Below, piece after piece: positions 8,514 to 17,390 of a stretch of 64,000 nt of DNA. The notes below the pieces were generated by a model, which was not told the origin of the DNA, did no database searches, and saw only the letters and a list, made by a program, of their open reading frames with translations. Within the stretch, counting starts at the first letter, position 1, and the number at the start of each line of letters is the position of its first letter. The position numbers and the translations under genes are program-made. Source of the DNA: Pseudarthrobacter psychrotolerans (GTDB lineage Bacteria > Actinomycetota > Actinomycetes > Actinomycetales > Micrococcaceae); the NCBI RefSeq assembly GCF_009911795.1, contig NZ_CP047898.1:2542001-2606000 (forward strand), in the 5' to 3' direction.

Positions 8514-8599
8514 TGCGGCAACTCCGTTTCACGCAGCAGACCCGCTGCAGCCGGCATTCCTGCCGGGCACGGTGTCCTGCGTATGTGTCTAGCGGCCAT
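8510..8599 (-). CDS. 29-codon leader ORF, translationally coupled to the permease operon
   Basis: On the minus strand, AAAGGAGG stands four bases before an ATG at 8599, one of the strongest ribosome binding sites in the window. The frame runs 29 codons (starting MAARHIRRTPCPAG) and ends in TGA at 8510-8512, overlapping the ATG of the MalF-type permease in an ATGA arrangement. The product is basic and has no membrane segment. I infer a leader whose translation loads ribosomes onto the permease gene or opens a structure around its start. No protein family is recognised, and it may have no function as a peptide. Confidence 0.55.
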   Translation of the reverse strand: MAARHIRRTPCPAGMPAAAGLLRETELPQ

Positions 8600-8753
8600 G
8601 TGGCCTCCTTTGGTCATCGTGGCCCTCCACGTCTGGGTTGATCGCACTGGGCGATCCATGTTTGCACCGTCTCCGGCGGCGGACTCACTTGGTGTGCAGC
8701 TGTCCGGATCCCGGCCTCCGTCACGCGGGACGTTGAAAGCGGCTCCGTACCAA

Positions 8754-8780
8754 AGTAAACGGTTTCTTGACTCCTGTATA
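8754..8780 (-). promoter_or_regulatory. Predicted permease-operon promoter with a degenerate second operator
   Basis: On the minus strand a TATACA -10-like hexamer lies at 8775-8780, and operator copy 2 at 8799-8812 covers the -35 region. The sequence AGTAAACGGTTTCT at 8754-8767 matches the 14-bp operator at 11 positions and lies just after the -10 box. Two sites flanking the promoter would suit cooperative or looping repression. Confidence 0.4.
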
Positions 8781-8798
8781 GCCCTTTGTTAGTTTTTG

Positions 8799-8812
8799 AG
8801 AAAGCGTTTTCT
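8799..8812. promoter_or_regulatory. LacI-family operator AGAAAGCGTTTTCT (copy 2)
   Basis: Identical to the copies at 6429, 35218 and 35295. It lies in the divergent region between the permease operon (minus strand, leader start 8599) and the alpha/beta hydrolase gene (plus strand, start 8903), so one bound repressor could control both directions. The region 8600-8902 holds no coding sequence of its own. Confidence 0.8.
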
Positions 8813-8902
8813 GCAACCGGATCACTTTACCCACACTTCAACATCCGGCAAGATCCGCCGCGCCTTCAACCATCCCTCTCCACCCGAACAACAGGCAGGT
8901 CA

Positions 8903-10072
8903 GTGAGCAAGGATTCCCGGCCGGTCCGGCCCAGTGCGATCGCAGGCTATGAGAACTGGCCTGCGTACGTCCGTGACCGGCCGCGCTACCAGGCAGCCAC
9001 CCCGGCGGCGCAGGAACTTTCGGACGCCCTGGGCGTTCCGGCAGTTGATCCCCCGGCCGGCGTCACCGTCCACTGGGAGGAAACGTACGACGGCGTCACC
9101 ACCTCCCAGCTCAGCTGGCAGTTGGGCTTCGGTCCCCGCACCACGGGCTGGCTGATGCGGCCGGCCGGGAGTTCCGGGCCGCTGCCCGGCGTGCTCGCCC
9201 TGCACTGCCACGGCGGAAACAAGTTCGGCGGAGCGGACCGGCTGGTCACGCTTCCTGAGCCCCATCCTTCCGCGGCGGAAGCCCGTGCCGGACACTACGG
9301 AGGGCGCGCGCTGGCTACGGATATCGCCCGCCAAGGCTTAGCCGTCCTGGCCCACGACGCCTTCGCGTGGGGCAGCAGGCGCTTCGATCTGTCCACCCCG
9401 CCGTGGCGGACGGAATCCGCACTGGAGGCGAGGAAGTCGCAATGGCGGGAGGCCGGCGTCGTACCTTCCGACGCCGAGCTGTACAACGCTGCCGCGGGAA
9501 TCCACGAGGACACCGTGGCCAAGGCCGCGGGCCTGCTGGGCACCAGCCTGGCGGGGATGGTGGCCCACGATGACCTGGCCGCCCTGGAGATCCTTGCCGG
9601 CCTGCCGGGGGTGGATGCGGACCGGCTGGGCTGCATCGGGTTCTCCGGTGGCGGCGGCCGGGCCCTTGCCCTCGCCGTCCTCAGCCCGCGGATCCGGACC
9701 TACGTGGTGACGTGCATGATGACCACGTTCCAGTCGCTGCTGCCCGCCTACCTGGATGCCCATTCCTGGCTGCTCCAGACCCCGGGCCTCTGGAAGCTGG
9801 GCGACTGGCCGGACCTGACCGGAAGATCCGGCGCAAAAGGATTCCTGGTGCAGTACGCGCTGGCCGACGAGCTGTTCCCGGAAGAAGGGATGCGCGGCGC
9901 CCACCGGATCCTGAAGTCCCTGCACGGGCCGGAAAGCTACACCGGGAGATTCTGGCCAGGAGGGCACGTCTTCACGGCGGAGATGCAGAATGAAGCAATC
10001 AGCTACCTGTCCAGGACGCTGAGTGCAGAAGGAACCACCGCCCACAGTCTTTCGTCCCTACCAACCCCTTAG
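8903..10072 (+). CDS. Alpha/beta hydrolase (acetyl-xylan-esterase or dienelactone-hydrolase-like)
   Basis: A 389-residue cytoplasmic hydrolase without a signal peptide. The nucleophile elbow is GFSGGG with Ser at about residue 248. An HCHGG oxyanion-hole segment is near residue 101, and an Asp (ALADELFPEEG) and a His (PGGHVF) complete a plausible catalytic triad near the C-terminus. Related proteins remove acyl groups from sugars or cleave ester bonds. The start is the GTG at 8903; the frame is open back to 8786, but that part covers the operator. It is divergent from a sugar importer, under the same operator, and 16 bp before the next gene, so it probably deacylates the imported substrate. 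The true ester is unknown. Confidence 0.85.
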   Translation: MSKDSRPVRPSAIAGYENWPAYVRDRPRYQAATPAAQELSDALGVPAVDPPAGVTVHWEETYDGVTTSQLSWQLGFGPRTTGWLMRPAGSSGPLPGVLALHCHGGNKFGGADRLVTLPEPHPSAAEARAGHYGGRALATDIARQGLAVLAHDAFAWGSRRFDLSTPPWRTESALEARKSQWREAGVVPSDAELYNAAAGIHEDTVAKAAGLLGTSLAGMVAHDDLAALEILAGLPGVDADRLGCIGFSGGGGRALALAVLSPRIRTYVVTCMMTTFQSLLPAYLDAHSWLLQTPGLWKLGDWPDLTGRSGAKGFLVQYALADELFPEEGMRGAHRILKSLHGPESYTGRFWPGGHVFTAEMQNEAISYLSRTLSAEGTTAHSLSSLPTP

Positions 10073-10088
10073 CCACCGAGGATCCTTG

Positions 10089-11594
10089 ATGATTCAGCAC
10101 TCCGCCCCCGCGGCACCCGCCAGCTCTGCAACGGCAGGTGAAGTTCCTGCTCCGGCAGCGCTCCCGCGCGTAGCCCTCGTAGGGGTGCACGGCTTTGGCG
10201 AATCGCACCTGGCCAACCTCGCCAGGCTCGAGGAAGCCGGCGCCCTGCACCTCGTGGCGGTGGCCGATCCCAACCCGCCGGAAACGGGCGCGCTCGGCGA
10301 TTCCGTGGCGGTCTTCAACACCCTGGACCAGATGCTGGCGGCCGGGCCGGTCCCGGACGTGGTCATCCTGGCCACCCCCATCCAGACCCACGCTCCCCTG
10401 GCGCTGGCGGCGTTGGCCGCCGGTGCCGACGTGTACACGGAGAAGCCGCCGGTGGCATCCATGGCCCAGTTCCAGGACGTGCTGGCGGCCGCCGAATCCG
10501 CCGGCCGGCTCGTTCAGGTGGGCTTCCAGAGCCTGGGCTCGCTGGCCCTGCCGGAAATCCGGAACACCATCGCGGCCGGCGGCATCGGGGACGTGCTGGG
10601 ACTCAGCGCCACCGGCATGTGGCTCCGGAGCAGTGGCTACTTCAAGCGCTCCCGGTGGGCCGGCAAACGCAGCCTGGACGGCATCGACGTGGTGGACGGT
10701 GTGGCCACCAATGCCTTGGCGCACGCCGTGGCCACCGCCCTGAACATGGCCGGCGCCCACACGGTGGCCGACGTCGCCTCCGTGGAAACGGATCTCTACC
10801 GCGCCCACGACACCCAGAGCGATGACACCTCGGTGATCCGTGTGCGCACCGCTGCCGGGACCACCCTGCTGTGCGCGCTCACGCTGTGCGCCCCCGAACA
10901 GCAGCGGCCCTCCGTCACGGTCCACGGGACGAAGGGGGACATCACGTTCTTCTACACCGAGGACAAACTGGTCATCAGCACGGCGGACGGCGAGCGCCGT
11001 GAGACGTTCGGCCGGACCGACCTGCTGGAGAACCTGCTCGCTGCCCGGGCGGCCGGCACTCCCCTGCTCAGTTCATTGCCGGATGCCGGCGCTTTTATGT
11101 GTGTGCTGGAAGCCATCCGTACCGCCCCCGCGCCCCGGGAAATCGACGCCGGCCATCTCAGCTGGGAGGGCGACGGCGATGATGCCCACCCGGTGGTCCA
11201 CGGCATTGCCGCGCTGATCGAACGCGCCACCAAGGCGCAGGCCACCTTTGCCGAGCTCGGCGTCCCCTGGGCCCGCAGCCTGCCGCCGGTCCGGACCTTC
11301 GACCTTGCCTGGCATCCCGTGGCGGACTACCAGGACGGCAGCCGCATCCGCGCCGTGTCGTCTCCCCGCCCGTACCTGCACCCCGTCCGCACCCTGGCCG
11401 GGACCGTTGTGACGGATCACCAGCCATTGGACCACGTGTGGCACCTGGGCGTGGGGTGGCCCTCCAGGATGTGGACGGCGTCAACTTCTGGGGCGGCCGC
11501 ACCTACACCCGGGCGGCCGGCGAGTACGTCTGGCGACCGGACCACGGCAGCATCGTCCGGACCGGAGAACCGTCCGCCACCGAGGGCGGACTGA
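10089..11594 (+). pseudogene. Gfo/Idh/MocA oxidoreductase half of a fusion gene, frameshifted
   Basis: From the ATG at 10089 the protein has a Rossmann fold (VALVGVHGFGESHL), the EKP motif (YTEKPPVAS) and a C-terminal Gfo/Idh/MocA domain to about residue 400. After a linker it continues as the start of a DUF6807 (PmoA-like) domain: RPYLHPVRTLAG ... LDHVWHLGVG. At the GGGG run 11453-11456 the frame is lost, and the last 47 residues to the TGA at 11594 are low-complexity and not homologous-looking. Adding one G restores the DUF6807 sequence in the next frame. I read this as one ancestral fused gene of about 690 codons (10089-12160) broken by a one-base deletion or a sequencing error. Its neighbours are a hydrolase 16 bp upstream and an M24-like gene downstream. 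Confidence 0.75.
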
Positions 11595-12160
11595 CCGAGA
11601 AACTCTCCTGGAACGGACCCGACGGTGCTCCCATCCTGACCGAGCAGCGCATCTGGACGTGGGCCGCCGTCGGGCCTTCCGCCTGGCGCCTCACGCTCGA
11701 GTTTGCGCTCTCCCCCGCCGGCAACCGGCCCATAAGCCTGGGCAGCCCGGGTTCCAACGGCCGGGTTGGGGGCGGTTACGGCGGGTTCTTCTGGCGCCTT
11801 CCCGAATGTTCCGGGGCGAGCGTTTGGACGCCTGCGGGGGTGGGTGAGTGCGCCGTGCACGGGAGTATCATGCCGTGGCTCGCCTGGTCGGGCGGTTTCA
11901 CCGGGGAAACGTCCGACGGCGGCACTCACCACAGCGGGGCCGCCACGCTCGTGTTCGTCGCCGCAGCGGATTCAACGGACCCGTGGTTCGTCCGCGTGGA
12001 CGGATACGCGGGAGTTGGCCAGTCGCTGGCCTGGGACGCACGGGTCATTGCCGAACCCGGTGCGCCGGTTCGCCGCAGCGTGACCGTGTTCATCGCCGAC
12101 GGGATTTTGGGCACCGAAGACATCGAGACATTGATCAAGACACAAGGGGACAACTCATGA
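11438..12160 (+). pseudogene. DUF6807 (PmoA-like) domain half of the frameshifted fusion gene
   Basis: Starting in this frame at about 11457, the sequence VALQDVDGVNFWGGRTYTR continues the domain begun in the other frame and runs through LTEKLSWNGPDGAPILTEQR to the TGA at 12158-12160. Nothing resembling a ribosome binding site precedes a start in this frame, so it is unlikely to be an independent gene. DUF6807 proteins occur in carbohydrate-catabolic clusters of Actinobacteria and are often fused to or beside Gfo/Idh/MocA oxidoreductases; their reaction is not established. The stop overlaps the ATG of the next gene (ATGA), showing that this frame was the original 3' end of the operon member. 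Confidence 0.75.
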
Positions 12161-13317
12161 GCCAGACCACCACCGCTGCTACACCGCCGTCGCAGCTGAC
12201 TGCAGCGGCGACGTTTGCGGACCAGGGCCGCCGCACGCCGCCCGCCTCGACAGCGGACCGTGCCATCAAGCGGCGCCGCGTCCTGGAGATCCTGGATGCC
12301 AAGGGGCAGGACTCCCTGCTCCTGACCAGCCACACGGCGCTGGCCTGGTACCTGGACGGCAGCCGTGTCCACATCAGCCTGGCCGGTGACCCCATCGCCG
12401 CGCTGCTGGTGGACCGGGACGGCGACCACCTGGTGGCGTTCAACAACGAGGCTGGCCGGATTGCGGCCGAGGAGCTCCCCGCCGGGGTCTCGCTCCACAC
12501 CGTGCCCTGGTACGGGAACCTGCACGAGGCTGCCGCCGCCGTCGGACATTCTTCCGGAGTGGGCGCCGGCACCCCGCTGGCGGAGGCCTCGGTGGCCACC
12601 GAATTGAGGGCTGCCCGGCAGCAACTCCTGCCCGGCGAGTCAGCCCGCTACGCCCGTCTCAGCGCGGAACTGGCCGGCATCATGACCGATGTGCTGTCCA
12701 CCGCCCGGCCGGACACCACGGAATTCGAACTGGTATCCGCCTTGGCCGGCCGCGTAGTTGGAGCGGGCGCGGAGCCGCTGGTACTCCTGTGCAACGGCAG
12801 CTCCCGGAGCGACTTCCGCCACCCGCTGGCCACGCACGCACCCCTCGGCCGTCGCGCCATGGCCGTGGTATGCGCGCGCCGCGACGGTCTGGTCGCGAAC
12901 ATCACCCGCTGGATAAGGTTCGACGCCGGATCCCCCGAGGAGCTCGACGCCGAGGCTCGGATCGCGGCCGTGGAAGCGGACATCTTCGACGCGACGGTTC
13001 CCGGTGCCCGGCTGGACCGCGTCTTCGGCGAGATCAAGGCGGCCTACGTCCGCCAAGGTTTCGGCGCGGAGCAGTGGGAGCAGCACCACCAGGGCGGACC
13101 GGCGGGCTATGCCGGACGGGATCCGCGCGTCACCGCGGCAGCCACCGACGCCGTGGTGCTCAACCAGCCGTTCACCTGGAACCCGTCGGGACCCGGCGTG
13201 AAGATCGAGGACACGGTCCAGCTCACCGAATCCGGCATAAAGGTCCTGACCGTGGATGACCGCTGGCCCGCTGTTACCGTGAACGGCCTCCAGCGGCCGG
13301 TCACGCTGCAGCTATAG
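12157..13317 (+). CDS. M24 family (Xaa-Pro aminopeptidase-like) protein
   Basis: A 386-residue protein with an N-terminal creatinase/prolidase-like domain (DSLLLTSHTALAWYLDG) and a C-terminal pita-bread-type M24 domain (ARLSAELAGIMTDVLS ... HHQGGPAGYAGRDPR ... VKIEDTVQLTESG). I do not see the paired-Asp metal-binding segment of true M24 peptidases: the place where it would be expected reads TRWIRFDAGSPEELDAEAR. Activity may therefore differ from proline peptidases. The ATG at 12157 overlaps the previous stop by four bases and has AAGGGGA upstream, so it is coupled to the frameshifted fusion gene and belongs to the same sugar-linked operon. Its substrate is unknown. Confidence 0.8.
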   Translation: MSQTTTAATPPSQLTAAATFADQGRRTPPASTADRAIKRRRVLEILDAKGQDSLLLTSHTALAWYLDGSRVHISLAGDPIAALLVDRDGDHLVAFNNEAGRIAAEELPAGVSLHTVPWYGNLHEAAAAVGHSSGVGAGTPLAEASVATELRAARQQLLPGESARYARLSAELAGIMTDVLSTARPDTTEFELVSALAGRVVGAGAEPLVLLCNGSSRSDFRHPLATHAPLGRRAMAVVCARRDGLVANITRWIRFDAGSPEELDAEARIAAVEADIFDATVPGARLDRVFGEIKAAYVRQGFGAEQWEQHHQGGPAGYAGRDPRVTAAATDAVVLNQPFTWNPSGPGVKIEDTVQLTESGIKVLTVDDRWPAVTVNGLQRPVTLQL

Positions 13318-13531
13318 GCGCGGGGCCGGCGCAGGGCTTCAATTGTTGAAGGAGTTGCCTGTTGGGTCTTGTGGGCACCGGCTGTCTTGAGCGAGACTCA
13401 TTTAGCACGCAATGAACTGATCGTTTGGAGTGCACGACAAAACCAGCGGGAAGGGGACGCAAAGGCGCGTCCGTTTCTGCTCCGTGGCAACGACGCCGCG
13501 GGGCGGATCCCGCAGACCGGGAGGATTTGCT

Positions 13532-13858
13532 ATGGCCGGAATGTTCGAACTGTTCGTTGACGCGGACTCGTATTTCAGGTTCCGTCTGACTGCACCGGAT
13601 GGCACCGTAATGGCAGTGTCCAAGGCTTTTGACAACAAGACCGCAGCTGTTGCCGGTATCGCCGCCGTGCGTGAGTACGCCGGCATGGGACTGATTGCCG
13701 ATGTTTCGCCGACGGAAAGGCGGTCCACGCCGCCGGAGGCACGTGATCTGACTCCCCAGGTGCGTGAAGTCCGGCGCATTCCGGCGGCCGATCTTCACGC
13801 ACGTTCCAGGGAAATGCATCGGACCACCAGCGAACGTCGATGGGCCGGCGCCGTCTGA
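13532..13858 (+). CDS. DUF1508 (YegP-like, UPF0339) protein
   Basis: A 108-residue protein with one YegP-type repeat (FELFVDADSYFRFRLTAPDG ... KAFDNKTAAVAGIAAVREYA). A divergent, charged C-terminal tail replaces a second repeat. The ATG at 13532 has GGGAGG nine bases upstream. Proteins of this family are small alpha-beta proteins of unproven role, often present in stress or accessory regions. It stands alone, 214 bp after the M24 gene, at the edge of the accessory region. Confidence 0.8.
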   Translation: MAGMFELFVDADSYFRFRLTAPDGTVMAVSKAFDNKTAAVAGIAAVREYAGMGLIADVSPTERRSTPPEARDLTPQVREVRRIPAADLHARSREMHRTTSERRWAGAV

Positions 13859-14029
13859 CGCTCTCAACTCCGACAACCCGGCGGTGCGACCAGCGGTGAC
13901 CATTCTTCTCTCTCGGCCGCCGTCCCGACGGCATCCCTTGGCAGTGGAACGGATGTGCGAAGGGCCGAGCCGTAGGATTGGGCGGATGAAGGTCAGTAAG
14001 GTCCACGGACGCTCAGAGCGGAAACTGCA

Positions 14030-14461
14030 ATGACCGGCGACAGGGATCGGGATGCTTCAAGGCGCCCGCGGCAGGCCCGGCCACGTGACGCTCTTGGACG
14101 GCCGCTGCCCTACGGAAGCGCTGGCGTGGAGCCGGTCTCCGAGGAGCCGCTGCCGCCCGCGGAAACGTTGGTCTCGGCCCGGAGCCTCGTGGAAGCGGGC
14201 CGGCCCTTCGCCGCGCATGAGGTACTTGAGGCCCGATGGAAAGCTGGGCCGGCCCAAGAACGCAACCTTTGGCAAGGTCTCGCCCAGATCTGCGTCGGGC
14301 TCACCCACGCCGCCCGGGGGAACGGCGTTGGCGCGCTCCGGCTCTTCGAGCGCGGTGCGGCCCGACTCGAGGAGTACGGTGCAGGCGCAGGGCCGACCTA
14401 CGGGCTCGATTTGTCCGCCGTTGTGAATTGCGCGCGTGATCGGATGGACGCCGCCCGCTGA
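14030..14461 (+). CDS. DUF309 domain protein
   Basis: A 143-residue protein recognisable as DUF309 from the alpha-helical motif AAHEVLEARWKAG and the later LWQGLAQICVGLTHAARGN, which are the conserved parts of the family. The first 40 residues are polar and Arg/Pro-rich. The ATG at 14030 follows GCGGAAAC. The function of DUF309 is unknown; it is widespread in actinobacteria and usually encoded alone, as here. Confidence 0.8.
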   Translation: MTGDRDRDASRRPRQARPRDALGRPLPYGSAGVEPVSEEPLPPAETLVSARSLVEAGRPFAAHEVLEARWKAGPAQERNLWQGLAQICVGLTHAARGNGVGALRLFERGAARLEEYGAGAGPTYGLDLSAVVNCARDRMDAAR

Positions 14462-14560
14462 GCTCGCGGCCAGCATCCAAGGTGCGACTGTTCCCAACAG
14501 ATTCCACGGAAGCTACGTGCTACCTTCAGCACTCCGATTGACAGTGAATTTGGGGGAATC

Positions 14561-14893
14561 ATGGGATCAAAAGTTAAACGTTCGCTTTCCATACTTGGTG
14601 TTGCAGCGTTAGTGTCGCTTGGCAGCTTCGCAGCCCATGCGGCAATGGGAGATTCGGCACCGGCAAAACCCGAGGTAGTTGCCGGCGACCCAAGTCATCC
14701 GGAATGCTATGACGCCGCAAAGATGAACGACCCCAACGATTTCTGCTATCAGACCATTGGCCCTTGGAACAGCATGCTGCTCAGCGACGATGAAGTCCGT
14801 TCAACTGTGAGCATGGAACAGATGATTGGTGCGGGTTACGCTTCGGAGGAAATTCGCCGCTTCTATCCGGCATACGAGTCAGACGCTAAGTAA
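14561..14893 (+). CDS. Small secreted protein of unknown function
   Basis: A 110-residue protein with a clear Sec signal peptide (KRSLSILGVAALVSLGSFAA, probable cleavage after AHA) and a short acidic mature part of about 80 residues containing two Cys and several Asp, Asn and Tyr residues. TGGGGGAATC precedes the ATG at 14561. Base composition is clearly lower in GC than in the sugar operons, in line with the accessory character of the region. No family is recognised. Confidence 0.65.
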   Translation: MGSKVKRSLSILGVAALVSLGSFAAHAAMGDSAPAKPEVVAGDPSHPECYDAAKMNDPNDFCYQTIGPWNSMLLSDDEVRSTVSMEQMIGAGYASEEIRRFYPAYESDAK

Positions 14894-15210
14894 AGGCCCC
14901 AAATTCGTAGCTTTCTAAACTCCAACCGGGCGGAAATTTGGTGCTCCTACGACTGTGACCGTCTTCGTTGGCCGGCAGTAGATGCGTTGCCAGCTGAGGG
15001 GTGCGCTCTCCACCGCGGGAGCACCGCCATCCCATAAGCCGAACCTCTACGGGAAACATTGAGAATTGTTCTCGAGTGAAGGCGAGTATCGGCCCCTAAT
15101 CGGCCGCAGAGCATGCCGTGGTTCGGACTCAGCACGCGTCGCAGCGTGCCCAACAGCTGGCTCAAAGAATGAATCATCTGGCTTTTAGGTTGAGATTGCA
15201 GCGATATGGC
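14894..15210. other. Non-coding stretch upstream of the IS256 element
   Basis: No credible gene is visible. It contains one copy of a short dispersed repeat at 15034-15077 (listed separately). The rest shows no recognisable structure. Confidence 0.5.
15034..15077 (+). repeat. Dispersed short repeat, copy a
   Basis: It reads ATAAGCCGAACCTCTACGGG and continues into the perfect hairpin GAGAATTGTTCTC (15061-15073). The second half is shared with the copy at 29053-29089 (GAGAAGTGTTCTC, same arms, different loop), and the first half with 21849, 22653 and 23837. Confidence 0.6.
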
Positions 15211-16610
15211 GGGACTATCTCATAAACGGTGTATCCGGCGTTTTCATTTAGTAGCTTTCGGCGGCCGGGAATCGGTCGCTGAAGGTGATGGCGAAGGCGT
15301 TCAAAGCGGGCTTCCAACGCACGGCCCATCTGGTCTTGCCGGCACCGGTCGGATCGAGGGATCGGGTGACCAGATAGAGGCACTTTAGCGCAGCCTGTTC
15401 GGTGGGGAAATGACCCCGGGCCTTCACGGCGCGCCGGTACCTGGCGTTGAGGGATTCGATCGCGTTGGTCGAGCAGATCACGCGCCGGATTTCCACGTCG
15501 TAGTCCAGGAACGGGATGAATTCCTCCCATGCGTTCTCCCAGAGCCGCACGATCGCCCCGTATTTCTTGCCCCAGCGCTCCGTGAGCTCCTCGAAAGCCG
15601 CTCTGGCCGCCGCAGCATTCACAGCGGTGTAGATGGGCTTCACATCGCGTTTGAGCGCGTCCCAGTCCTTCTTCGAGGCCAGCCGGAAGGTATTCCGGAT
15701 CAGGTGAATGATGCAGGTCTGCACGGTCGTCAGCGGCCAGACGTTGGTGACGACTTCGGGCAGGCCTTTGAGGCCGTCGCAGACCAGGAAGAAGGTGTCT
15801 TTGACGCCGCGGTTCTTGATGTCGGTGAGCACGCTCATCCAGAACTTCGCGCCCTCCCCGCCGGTCCCGGCCCACAGCCCCAGGATGTCCTTCTCACCGT
15901 CGAGGGTGACCCCGATCGCGGCGTAGACGGGCCGGTTGGCGACCTGCCCGTCCCGGATCTTGACGACGATGGCGTCGATGAAGATCGCCGCGTAGACCTC
16001 ATCCAGCGGCCGGTTCTGCCACGCGGCCATCTCCTCGAGCACCCTGTCGGTGATCCGCGAGACCGTCTCCTTCGACACCGACGCACCGTAGATCTCGGCG
16101 AAGTGCGCGCTGATTTCCCCGGTGGTCAGGCCCTTGGCGTAGAGCGAGAGGACCATCTCATCGACCCCGGTCAGGCGGCGCTGGCGCTTCTTGACGATGA
16201 CCGGCTCGAACGTTCCTTCCCGGTCCCTCGGCACGTCCACCTCCACGGGGCCGGTGGTCTCCGTCAACACCGTTTTCGGGCGCACCCCGTTGCGGGAGTT
16301 GCCGGTCTGCTTACCGGCCGTATCGTGCTTTTCATATCCGAGATGCTCGGTCATTTCCTCATCGAGCGCGGTCTCGATCACGGTCCTGGTCAGCTGCTTG
16401 AGCAGACCGTCAGGACCGGTCAGGGACAGGCCCTGTTCCTTCGCCATTCTGACCAGCTCACGGGCAGCGTCGGCCTCGGATATTTCTGTCTTCTTCTCAG
16501 CGGTTTTCGTACTCGGCACAGCCTCAAGTGTTGCGGCCATATCGGGCTCCTCCCCGCCAGGCTTACCGCCCGGCGTGTCGAGCCGGATACACCGTTAATT
16601 CCACAGTCCC
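15211..16610. mobile_element. Complete IS256 (Mutator) family insertion sequence, 1400 bp
   Basis: The element is bounded by terminal inverted repeats at 15211-15239 and 16582-16610 that match at 24 of 29 positions. Both ends start GGGACT and end in the identical AACGGTGTATCCGGC. One transposase gene fills the interior on the minus strand. The flanks (GATATGGC on the left, GGCTCACG on the right) do not match, so no target duplication survives. This suggests an old insertion, later recombination, or a rearrangement between copies. Confidence 0.9.
15248..16540 (-). CDS. IS256 family (Mutator) transposase
   Basis: A 430-residue, apparently intact DDE transposase. The N-terminal part carries GLLKQLTRTVIETALDEEM and the strongly conserved GNSRNG. 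The catalytic domain shows the first Asp in IFIDAIVVKIRDG, the second in LVCDGLKGLPE and the Glu in ENAWEEFIPF; the C-terminal STNAIESLNARYR is typical of the family. The ATG at 16540 has GGGGAGGAG seven bases upstream. It should catalyse cut-and-paste or copy-out transposition of the surrounding element. Confidence 0.95.
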   Translation of the reverse strand: MAATLEAVPSTKTAEKKTEISEADAARELVRMAKEQGLSLTGPDGLLKQLTRTVIETALDEEMTEHLGYEKHDTAGKQTGNSRNGVRPKTVLTETTGPVEVDVPRDREGTFEPVIVKKRQRRLTGVDEMVLSLYAKGLTTGEISAHFAEIYGASVSKETVSRITDRVLEEMAAWQNRPLDEVYAAIFIDAIVVKIRDGQVANRPVYAAIGVTLDGEKDILGLWAGTGGEGAKFWMSVLTDIKNRGVKDTFFLVCDGLKGLPEVVTNVWPLTTVQTCIIHLIRNTFRLASKKDWDALKRDVKPIYTAVNAAAARAAFEELTERWGKKYGAIVRLWENAWEEFIPFLDYDVEIRRVICSTNAIESLNARYRRAVKARGHFPTEQAALKCLYLVTRSLDPTGAGKTRWAVRWKPALNAFAITFSDRFPAAESY

Positions 16611-16715
16611 GGCTCACGGCACGACCGCCTCATAGAGCGCAGCGACCAGCATGTCGGCAGTTGGTGCACGCCCAATGTGTGCCCGGTTGAGGATCCTTTA
16701 CCGGGCGGCGCCTTG

Positions 16716-17390
16716 TTATTGCTCTAGGGCGGGGATTCCGAGGTGGGCGCAGACTTCAGGTCCTCCGGGGATGACGGCGACGCTGTTGTCGACGACGCAC
16801 GCGGTCAGCTGCGGGACGTAGTGGCCGATGAGTTTGTTCGACCCGGCAGGCCCGCCGAGTGGATTGCCGTACTTATCGTTTGCCGTTCCGTCGGGGTTCT
16901 TTTTGCTGGGGTCGGCCGTGGGCGCGGTTCGGACGAAACCGGTGGGGATGAGGTCGTCGGTGATTCCCTGGGGGTTCATCATGCCCAAGTCCCAGCTGCG
17001 GCTGCACTGGAGGATGGGGTCGGTGATCTGTTGCATTCCGGCGTTCGGGTCATCAGGGTTCGGGTTATTCTTCGCGTCGAATCCTGGCACGAAGTTCCCC
17101 GTGGTGATGTACGGCGGCATGATCACTTTAGGGTCTTCTTTGACGGGGTATGTGGAGGTGAGGTCGGCGCGGTAATAGCAGCGGATGTCGCGTTTGTCGT
17201 TGACCGGGGCAATGGCCGTGTAGTTTCCTGCGGCGGTGGTCCCAGCTACCGCGGTGCTGGCAACAGCGATCACCACGGGGAGGGCAAGCCATTTGCGTGC
17301 CCGTTTCGGTGTGCGGCGCGCTTCCTGGACGAGCAGGTTTCGGACGCGGTCTTTGGTGTCTTTCGGGTACGTCACTTCGGGCAGGTTCAT
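16716..17390 (-). CDS. Membrane-anchored partner of the ECF sigma factor (putative anti-sigma-like protein)
   Basis: A 224-residue protein with a basic cytoplasmic N-terminus of about 35 residues, one membrane segment (LALPVVIAVASTAVAGTTAA) and an extracytoplasmic domain with Cys residues and a Asn/Pro/Asp-rich stretch. Its ATG at 17390 overlaps the stop of the sigma factor gene by ATGA, so the two are coupled. That arrangement and topology are typical of anti-sigma factors, but I see no zinc-binding HxxxCxxC motif and the cytoplasmic part is short, so the role is inference. It could instead be a sigma-dependent surface protein. Confidence 0.6.
   Translation of the reverse strand: MNLPEVTYPKDTKDRVRNLLVQEARRTPKRARKWLALPVVIAVASTAVAGTTAAGNYTAIAPVNDKRDIRCYYRADLTSTYPVKEDPKVIMPPYITTGNFVPGFDAKNNPNPDDPNAGMQQITDPILQCSRSWDLGMMNPQGITDDLIPTGFVRTAPTADPSKKNPDGTANDKYGNPLGGPAGSNKLIGHYVPQLTACVVDNSVAVIPGGPEVCAHLGIPALEQ

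Noticed and set aside
7422..8792. Plus-strand open frame opposite the permease genes
   Set aside because: Shadow of membrane protein genes; composition rich in Gln, Glu and His as expected from antisense of hydrophobic codons.
15203..16618. Target-site duplication around the IS256 element
   Set aside because: The flanking 8-mers differ; only a GGC is shared, which is not significant.
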